Assembly (NCBI GenBank): GCA_947483545.1 | Contig: CANKNP010000090.1 | Span: forward strand, 1 to 15,331 | Length of the DNA stretch: 15,331 nt | Direction of reading: 5' to 3' | Source: Deltaproteobacteria bacterium | GTDB lineage: Bacteria; Myxococcota; UBA796; SXON01 | In this document: piece by piece, positions 7,491 to 13,116 of the stretch | Layout: each line of letters opens with the position of its first letter | Numbering within the stretch: position 1 is the stretch's first letter | Made by a program: the position numbers and the translations under genes | Notes under the pieces: generated by a model | The model's input: only the letters and a program-made list of their open reading frames with translations | Told to the model about the DNA's origin: nothing | Database searches by the model: none

Positions 7491-8242
7491 TGCGCCGGCC
7501 CTTCATCGCCGGCAACTGGAAGCTACACAAGGCCCCGGGCGAGGCGGACGCGCTGGCCGAGCAGCTCAAGCGCACGTTGGCCGACGTGACGTCGGTGGAC
7601 ATCGCAGTGGCGCCGACGTTCCTCGCCATCCCGGCGGTCGTGGCGCGCTTGCGGCACAGCAACATCGGCGTGGCCTCGCAGAACGTGGCCATCGAGGCCC
7701 AGGGGGCTTTCACGGGCGAGGTGTCCGCGGAGATGCTGAAGAACGCCGGGGTGCAGTACGCCATCGTGGGCCACTCCGAGCGGCGTCAGATCTTCGGGGA
7801 GACGGACGCGATCGTGAACCGGAAGGTTCAGGCCTGCTTTCGCGCGGGTCTCTCGCCGATCCTGTGCGTGGGGGAGACCCTGCCGGAGCGTGACGCGGGC
7901 CAGGAAGAGGCGGTTGTCGGCCGGCAGTTGGAGGCCGGGCTCGCGGGTCTGTCCGCGGACCAGGTGGGCACGGTCACGATCGCGTATGAGCCCGTCTGGG
8001 CGATCGGCACGGGCAAGGTGGCCACGCCCGCTCAGGCCAACGACGTGCACGCGTTCATCCGCGGATGGCTCGGCCGATATCCGAGCTTTGTTCCCCGGAG
8101 CGTGCGGATCCAGTATGGCGGGTCGGTCAAGGGCTCCAATGCTGCCGGGTTGCTGACACAGCCGGAGATCGACGGCGCGTTGGTCGGCGGGGCGGCCTTG
8201 AGTGTGGAGGATTTCGTCGCAATCGTGAAAGCGGCGGGCTAG
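7490..8242 (+). CDS. tpiA: triose-phosphate isomerase
   Basis: This 250-residue cytoplasmic TIM-barrel enzyme interconverts dihydroxyacetone phosphate and glyceraldehyde 3-phosphate. Substrate-binding Asn9 and Lys11 lie in AGNWK, electrophilic His95 in VGHSERR, and the catalytic base Glu167 in AYEPVWAIGTG, which runs into the mobile loop 6 (PVWAIGTGK, 168-176). YGGSVK (209-214) and the GALVGGA phosphate-binding region (229-235) are intact. Length is standard. The GTG at 7490-7492 is chosen because it yields MRRPFIAGNWK, the usual distance from start to Asn-Trp-Lys, and overlaps the pgk stop by one base (TAGTG). It is the last gene of the glycolytic cluster. The secG gene that often follows tpiA in other bacteria is not present. 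Confidence 0.97.
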   Translation: MRRPFIAGNWKLHKAPGEADALAEQLKRTLADVTSVDIAVAPTFLAIPAVVARLRHSNIGVASQNVAIEAQGAFTGEVSAEMLKNAGVQYAIVGHSERRQIFGETDAIVNRKVQACFRAGLSPILCVGETLPERDAGQEEAVVGRQLEAGLAGLSADQVGTVTIAYEPVWAIGTGKVATPAQANDVHAFIRGWLGRYPSFVPRSVRIQYGGSVKGSNAAGLLTQPEIDGALVGGAALSVEDFVAIVKAAG

Positions 8243-8252
8243 CCCCGACGGA

Positions 8253-8283
8253 TTGGGACGGCGTCCGCCGTTTGGCGTATGAT
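8253..8283 (+). promoter_or_regulatory. candidate sigma70-like promoter for the VCBS-like lipoprotein
   Basis: TATGAT at 8278-8283 is a five-of-six match to the -10 consensus, 19 bases before the ATG at 8303. TTGGGA at 8253-8258 is a possible -35 box, but the spacer would be 19 bases, longer than ideal. It lies in the 60-base gap after tpiA. The resulting leader would be about 13 bases. Prediction by eye only. Confidence 0.38.
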
Positions 8284-8302
8284 GGACGTGTCCTGGTGAA
8301 CC

Positions 8303-10219
8303 ATGCGTCATGCCGTCGTCCCCCCGCTCTGCTCCCTCCTTGTGTTGGCTGGTTGTGCCCTGGAGAACAAGGTCTCCAGTGAGCAGGACGACCCGGTCCC
8401 GTTCGACACCGGTACGCCGTGGGATCCGCCCGCCGTGGACACGTCGGACACCGACGTGGGGGATGACTCCGGCGGGACGGTCACCCAAGGCGAGGGCTGC
8501 GTGGACAACGTGTTCCCCGGGCACGCCATCACCGGGCTGGAGGACTGCGACGCCCCCTCCTCGGGCTCCGAGCCCTCTTGGAACCTCGTCACCAAGTTTG
8601 GGGACATGACCCTCGGCATGACCCTGTCGACGCCCGCGTTTGGCAACGTCAACGACGACAATGGGAACGGGGTGATCGACGCCGGGGACACGCCAGACGT
8701 CGTGGTGGCACCCTACTCCGGCGGGGTCCACGCCTATGACGGCATCACCGGCGTGGAGCTCTGGCACAACGCGACGGGCTCGATCGAACAGACCACCCCG
8801 GTCATCGCGGATCTCGACGGCGACGGTCTCCCAGAGGTGGTGATCGGCGGCCTGTATGGCAGCTACGCCTACCACGGGTCCGACGGCACGGAGTACTGGG
8901 CCAGCAACCCCAGCCTCTCGACCAAGCCCTATTGCGGCGCCGTGGCGGTGGCGGATCTCGACGGCAACGGCGAGCCGGAAGTGCTCTTGGGCAAGCTCAT
9001 CTTGAGCGGGCAGGACGGCACGGAGATCGGCAAGGGCACCCACGGCGAGGGATCCAGCTACACGGGCGAGGCGCCGAGCAGCATCGCGGCCGACATCGAC
9101 CTCGATGGCCAGCAGGAGGTCATCGTCGGCAACGCGGCCTACGACATCGATGGGAACGACATCTGGTACAACGGCGCGTTGGACGGGTACCCTGCGGTGG
9201 GCAACTTCGACAGCGATCCCGAGGCGGAGATCGTCGTGGCAGCGGGCAGCGGGAACACCTACCTCTACGACACCGACGGCACGGAGATTTGGGCGGTGCG
9301 CTACACCTCAGGGGGCAGCTACCAGGGGCCTCCGGTCATCGCCGATCTGGACGGCGACGGGGAGCCGGAGATCGCGGTGCCGACGAACTCGGGGATCGTC
9401 GCGTACGAGGGGGATGGCACGCAGATGTGGTCGTACTCCAACGGTACGGGGTCGATGTTCGACGGCGCGAGCGCGTACGATCTCGACGGGGACGGCGACT
9501 GGGAGGTCCTGGACAACGGCGTGAGCAGCCTCCGGATTCTCGACGGGATCACGGGCGAGCTGCTGTCGGAATTCATGCACACGACGAACCAATACGCCTG
9601 CGGTCAGGCGCCGGTGGTCGCGGACATCGACGGCGATGGCTCCGTCGAGATTGGGTACGGGGTCTACTCCACCCCTGGCGGATTCGGGGTGCTGCAAGAC
9701 GCCGATGAAGGCTTCACCCCTGGGCTCGTGTACTGGAACCAGCACGCGTTCAGCATCACGAACATCAACGAAGACATGACCGTGCCCACCTACCCGGATC
9801 CGAGCTGGGAGGACCACAACAGCTTCCGCGCCGGGCCATCGATTGGCGCGTTGTTCCCCAACAAGAACCTGACCGTTCAGCTGGAGGATGTGTGCATCTC
9901 CGAGTGTGCGGAAGGCCGGCTCACGGTGTGGTGGAGCCTTGGCAACAACGGGAGCGAGGACATCGAGGACGACGTGGTGGTCGAGATTTGGGGCGTGTCG
10001 GACGGCGGGGACGTGCTGCTGGCGACCACGACCTACAGCGGAACGAAGCCTGCCAACTGGATGAGTAACTCCCAACAGACGGAGATCACCGGCGTGCCTG
10101 TGCCGCTCTACGATGTCTCGGTGTCGATCGACGGCGGCAACCTGGAGGACGGCGGCGAGGTCGGTGAGTGTGATGAGACAGACAACGTGGCGACCCTCGG
10201 CAGCCCGCTCTGTTTGTAA
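8303..10219 (+). CDS. FG-GAP/VCBS-type beta-propeller lipoprotein with C-terminal CARDB-like domain
   Basis: This 638-residue surface lipoprotein has signal peptide 1-17 with lipobox LAGC (Cys18). An acidic linker (about 28-60) follows. From about 110 to 455 there are at least six repeats of the form hydrophobic-A-D-L-D-G-D-G-x-P-E-hydrophobic (for example ADLDGDGLPEVV 169-180, ADLDGNGEPEVL 217-228, ADLDGDGEPEIA 347-358, ADIDGDGSVEIG 440-451). Each is followed by a strand pair carrying DGT-E-W. These Asp-rich loops are the calcium-binding sites of integrin-alpha-like propellers. YWNQHAFSITNINED (477-491) is a segment I associate with myxobacterial members of this type. Residues about 520-635 resemble a CARDB adhesion-type Ig-like domain, with paired Cys residues (531/535 and 623/637). 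A role in binding proteins or polysaccharide at the surface is likely. The ligand is unknown. The gene appears to be transcribed alone. Confidence 0.85.
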   Translation: MRHAVVPPLCSLLVLAGCALENKVSSEQDDPVPFDTGTPWDPPAVDTSDTDVGDDSGGTVTQGEGCVDNVFPGHAITGLEDCDAPSSGSEPSWNLVTKFGDMTLGMTLSTPAFGNVNDDNGNGVIDAGDTPDVVVAPYSGGVHAYDGITGVELWHNATGSIEQTTPVIADLDGDGLPEVVIGGLYGSYAYHGSDGTEYWASNPSLSTKPYCGAVAVADLDGNGEPEVLLGKLILSGQDGTEIGKGTHGEGSSYTGEAPSSIAADIDLDGQQEVIVGNAAYDIDGNDIWYNGALDGYPAVGNFDSDPEAEIVVAAGSGNTYLYDTDGTEIWAVRYTSGGSYQGPPVIADLDGDGEPEIAVPTNSGIVAYEGDGTQMWSYSNGTGSMFDGASAYDLDGDGDWEVLDNGVSSLRILDGITGELLSEFMHTTNQYACGQAPVVADIDGDGSVEIGYGVYSTPGGFGVLQDADEGFTPGLVYWNQHAFSITNINEDMTVPTYPDPSWEDHNSFRAGPSIGALFPNKNLTVQLEDVCISECAEGRLTVWWSLGNNGSEDIEDDVVVEIWGVSDGGDVLLATTTYSGTKPANWMSNSQQTEITGVPVPLYDVSVSIDGGNLEDGGEVGECDETDNVATLGSPLCL

Positions 10220-10256
10220 GTTCCTGTCTGGCCGGCACCCGCGCGGCGTTGATTTC

Positions 10257-10284
10257 TTGCCCCCGAACCGTACGCGGCTACACT
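10257..10284 (+). promoter_or_regulatory. candidate promoter for the HMA-domain gene
   Basis: TTGCCC at 10257-10262 and TACACT at 10279-10284 are separated by 16 bases and resemble -35 and -10 boxes. They precede a good ribosome-binding site, AGAGGTG (10291-10297), and the ATG at 10303. The leader would be only about 12 bases. Prediction by eye only. Confidence 0.4.
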
Positions 10285-10302
10285 CGCCTCAGAGGTGTCT
10301 TC

Positions 10303-10695
10303 ATGCTCATCGTCTCCCTTCTGCTCTCCGTCTCCGCCCCTGCCTTTGCCTGTGACAAGGAGGCCGCGACCGCCTCCCACACCGACGCCGCCCACACCGA
10401 GGCGAGCGCCACGGGTGAGAAGAAGTCCTGCCCGCTCGCCACGGCGGCGGTCACCGCTGCGGTGCCGGCCCAGGGCACCCACGTCGCGCTGAACGTGAAG
10501 GGCATGACCTGCGGCGGCTGCGCGACCAGCGTGCATACTGCCCTGATGGGCGTGGACGGCGTGACCGGCGCCTCGGTGGACTTCACCACCGGCAACGTCC
10601 AGGTCGCGTACGACTCGTCCAAGGCGAACCCCGAGAAGCTGCTCGCGGCTGTCGTCGCGCTCAAGTCGTTCGAGGCCAAGCTGGCGACGAACTGA
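10303..10695 (+). CDS. exported small HMA-domain (heavy-metal-associated) protein
   Basis: This 130-residue protein has an N-terminal signal sequence (LIVSLLLSVSAPAFA, 2-16) followed at once by Cys17. Cleavage could be by signal peptidase I after AFA; the context is a poor lipobox. Residues 18-58 form an Ala/Thr/His-rich segment with a further Cys43. The rest is a ferredoxin-like HMA domain (about 60-128) with the metal-binding loop GMTCGGCATS (67-76), Cys70 and Cys73. HMA domains bind Cu(I), Zn, Cd or Hg, and an exported single-domain form recalls periplasmic MerP. No P-type ATPase, mer or cus gene lies nearby, so the metal and partner are unknown. The ATG at 10303 is preferred to upstream in-frame codons because it starts the signal peptide and has AGAGGTG five bases before it. 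The following gene is 37 bases downstream on the same strand. Confidence 0.87.
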   Translation: MLIVSLLLSVSAPAFACDKEAATASHTDAAHTEASATGEKKSCPLATAAVTAAVPAQGTHVALNVKGMTCGGCATSVHTALMGVDGVTGASVDFTTGNVQVAYDSSKANPEKLLAAVVALKSFEAKLATN

Positions 10696-10732
10696 GGGAA
10701 TCCACCCGCCCCCCCGCGGGATAGATCGTCGA

Positions 10733-11533
10733 ATGGACCTCTTCCGCAGCGCCTTCGCCACCGCGGGCAGCACCACGCTGCACGTGGTGGCGCTGCTCGT
10801 GCTGTGGTGGAGCCCCTGGCCGGATCCGGTGCCGCCCCCCCCGCCCGACGATGGCTCGCCCGTGAGCCTCGCGGCGTTCGACTACGACGATGCGCCCGAG
10901 CTCTCGTCTTCGCCCACCCCTGTCGCGACACCCACCCCGCCGGACGAAGCCCCGCCGGCCAAGGTCCGCGTCACAGCGACCGCCGAGCCCCTGCCCGACC
11001 CCATGGGCGTGGACAGCGCGGCGCAGCCCCAAGAGGCCCCCCGGGAGACCGGCGAGGGCGAGAAGGCCGCCCAGGAGAGCCAAGCCGGCGCGACGTACAA
11101 CCACGGCGCAAAATCGCGAAACCCGAAGAAGGCTCCCGCGCCGTGTGCGGACCCCGTGGCCGACATCGAGCAGCTCGGGCCCTACGAGTGGTTCGTGGAG
11201 CGTGATTTGGTCGACTACTACGCCGACCACATCCCCGAGATCGACAAGCTCGGCTCCGTCTGGACGCACAAAGACGCCGAGGGCAAGCCCGACGGATTTC
11301 GTCTTGGGCTGCCGCGCTGCACCGTGCTGCGGGATGGCGGACTGCGCTCAGGCGATATCGTGCACGACATCAACGGGATCAAGATCAACAATGTGCTTCA
11401 GGCGGTCGCCGCGTATCTGAAGCTCCGGAAAGAGCCGATCCTCCGATTGCATGTGACACGCAAGAAGGAGTCGCTGACGTTCAGCTACAACTTGGAACAG
11501 AAAGACCGGAAGAAGAAGAAGGGCGCGAAGTGA
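10733..11533 (+). CDS. single-pass protein with TonB-like N-terminus and GspC-like PDZ domain
   Basis: This 266-residue protein has one N-terminal membrane segment (about 12-28). A Pro/Ala/Glu-rich periplasmic linker starting DPVPPPPPDD (31-40) runs to about 140, and a C-terminal domain occupies about 148-256. The latter fits the PDZ of type II secretion protein GspC: VERDLVDYYADHIPEI (155-170), then GKPDGFRLGLP (184-194), the loop GGLRSGDIVHDINGI (202-216) and a final LRLHVTRKKESLTFSYNL strand pair. The membrane segment carries S13-x3-H17 and L24, spaced as in the SHLS motif of TonB, and Ser27 is one residue off. Thus it could be a GspC-like outer-membrane-secretion adaptor or a TonB-family energy transducer with an unusual C-terminus. 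No gsp, exbB or exbD gene is in the window. The final GTGA overlaps the start of the next CotH gene, so the two are probably co-translated. The basic tail KKKKGAK ends the protein. Confidence 0.72.
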   Translation: MDLFRSAFATAGSTTLHVVALLVLWWSPWPDPVPPPPPDDGSPVSLAAFDYDDAPELSSSPTPVATPTPPDEAPPAKVRVTATAEPLPDPMGVDSAAQPQEAPRETGEGEKAAQESQAGATYNHGAKSRNPKKAPAPCADPVADIEQLGPYEWFVERDLVDYYADHIPEIDKLGSVWTHKDAEGKPDGFRLGLPRCTVLRDGGLRSGDIVHDINGIKINNVLQAVAAYLKLRKEPILRLHVTRKKESLTFSYNLEQKDRKKKKGAK

Positions 11534-13098
11534 GCTGGCTGCTTCTGCTCGGGTGCCGGGAGCCCGAGCCGGGCGTGGCCAATCAAGCGCTGCCCGAGCC
11601 GGACACCCAGGACACTGGCGCGGGCACGCTCGCTGAGGTCGTCGCTCCTGCGGTGTGGTTCAACGAGGTGCAGCCGGAGAACGATTCGACGTGGCAAGCG
11701 TCCGACGGTTCGCGTCCGGCCTGGGTCGAAATCCGGAACGCCTCCTCCGAGTCGGTTCAGCGCTCGGATCTTTCGATCAACGGCGAAGCGCTCGCCTGGG
11801 TGGACGGCGAGGAGACGCTGCCGGCCGGGGCGTTGGCCATGGCCGTCCTGGCCGACGGGGGCTCCTTGGCGCTGACCTGGCAGGGCATCCCTACCGACAC
11901 GATGGACCCCGGCGACCCTGGCGCCGATATGGCCTGGGCCCGTTTTGACGGTGCCTTCGAGGGCGACGCCTCCGGCTTTCTGCTCACCCCGCAGCCGACC
12001 CCCGGCTACGACAATGGGACCGCGCCGCCGGACGGCACGCCTTCCGACCTGCTCTTCGCCGACTATGCCCGGTATGACCTCACCATCCCCCAGGCCTCCT
12101 GGGATGCACTTGCCCTCGACCCCTACACCGGGGTGCCAGCCACGCTCGCGTATGAGCGCGTTTCATTGGAAGTGACGGCGCATTTGAAAGGCGTGTACGG
12201 ATCGCTCCGCACGCTGGAGCAGAAGGCCTCGTTCTCGATCGATCTGAACGGAGTGACCGAGGGCGGCTCGATCCGCGGGCTCAAGAAGCTGAAGCTCAAC
12301 AACATGGTGCAGGATCCAAGCGGCACGCATGAAACCCTCACCTACCAACTCTACAGGTCCGTTGGCCTCCCCGCCCCGCGTACGGGGTACGCCCAGGTGT
12401 ATGTCAACGGCGACTATTACGGGGTCTACGTAAACGTCGAGGCTGCGGACTCCGAGTTTCTGGACCGCAATTTCGGCCAGCACGACGGCAACCTCTACGA
12501 AGGGGCATACGGGGTGGACTTCTACGACGGCTACGAGCCTTATTTTGAGTGCGACGAGTGCGCCTACCCCGACGACCGCTCTGACATCACGGCGGTCACC
12601 AACGTGCTCAACGGCAGCGCCACGAATGCCGCCATCGCTGATTTGGACGAGCTCGTGGATTTGGACCAGTTCCTCACCTACATGGCCGTCGAGGCGATCA
12701 CGCTGCACTGGGATGGCTATACCACTGCCAACAATTACCGCATTTTCCATGACCCGGGCGACGACCGATTTGTATTCCTTCCCTGGGGAACCGACCAGAC
12801 GTGGATCGACGCCTACTACGATCCGTGGAGCGGCTACGGGCGCGTGCTCACGTTCTGCATCGCGAACCCATCCTGCGAGGCGGAGTACAACGCGAAGCTG
12901 TTGGAGATCGCGGACCAGACCGAGGCGTTGAACCTCACGGAGTCGTTCGTGGAGCTGGTGCGCACGTATGACGCGGATTTTGTGACGGACCCGCGCGTGG
13001 AGTGGGCCATCCCCACGCACGAGACCTATTTACGCGCGACACAGGCCAACCTGGAAGCGGGGCCGGAGCGGGTGCGGGGGCAGGTGGGGGCGCGCTGA
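11530..13098 (+). CDS. lamin-tail-like plus CotH-kinase lipoprotein (second copy)
   Basis: This 522-residue protein starts at a GTG overlapping the previous stop (GTGA, 11530-11533). It has an extremely short lipoprotein signal, MSWLLLLGC, with Cys9 in lipobox LLGC. I saw no better in-frame start among the codons I read back to about 11446. Residues about 38-165 resemble a lamin-tail (LTD) domain: VWFNEVQPEN (42-51), PAWVEIRNAS (63-72) and the LPAG...LADGG strands. The CotH-kinase domain runs from about 175 to 515, with HLKGVYGSLRT (218-228), LKKLKLNNMV (251-260), YVNGDYYGVYVNVEAAD (291-307), HWDGYTTANNYRIF (393-406; candidate catalytic Asp395) and LPWGTDQTW (417-425; candidate metal Asp422). 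It shares the family motifs with the other CotH protein of the window but has different sequence and an extra domain, so it is not a recent duplicate. It should phosphorylate or bind extracytoplasmic targets. The substrate is unknown. Confidence 0.85.
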   Translation: MSWLLLLGCREPEPGVANQALPEPDTQDTGAGTLAEVVAPAVWFNEVQPENDSTWQASDGSRPAWVEIRNASSESVQRSDLSINGEALAWVDGEETLPAGALAMAVLADGGSLALTWQGIPTDTMDPGDPGADMAWARFDGAFEGDASGFLLTPQPTPGYDNGTAPPDGTPSDLLFADYARYDLTIPQASWDALALDPYTGVPATLAYERVSLEVTAHLKGVYGSLRTLEQKASFSIDLNGVTEGGSIRGLKKLKLNNMVQDPSGTHETLTYQLYRSVGLPAPRTGYAQVYVNGDYYGVYVNVEAADSEFLDRNFGQHDGNLYEGAYGVDFYDGYEPYFECDECAYPDDRSDITAVTNVLNGSATNAAIADLDELVDLDQFLTYMAVEAITLHWDGYTTANNYRIFHDPGDDRFVFLPWGTDQTWIDAYYDPWSGYGRVLTFCIANPSCEAEYNAKLLEIADQTEALNLTESFVELVRTYDADFVTDPRVEWAIPTHETYLRATQANLEAGPERVRGQVGAR

Positions 13099-13116
13099 GC
13101 GCCTGCGGGGCCGCCC

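Noticed and set aside
8258..8271. Small hairpin ACGGC-GTCC-GCCGT after tpiA as a terminator
   Set aside because: Only a five-base stem with two or three following T residues, and it lies inside the candidate promoter of the next gene.
10705..10720. Hairpin CCCGC-CCCCCC-GCGGG between the HMA and PDZ genes as a terminator
   Set aside because: Five-base stem with no T-run after it, and only 37 bases separate two co-directional genes. It could equally be chance in C-rich sequence.
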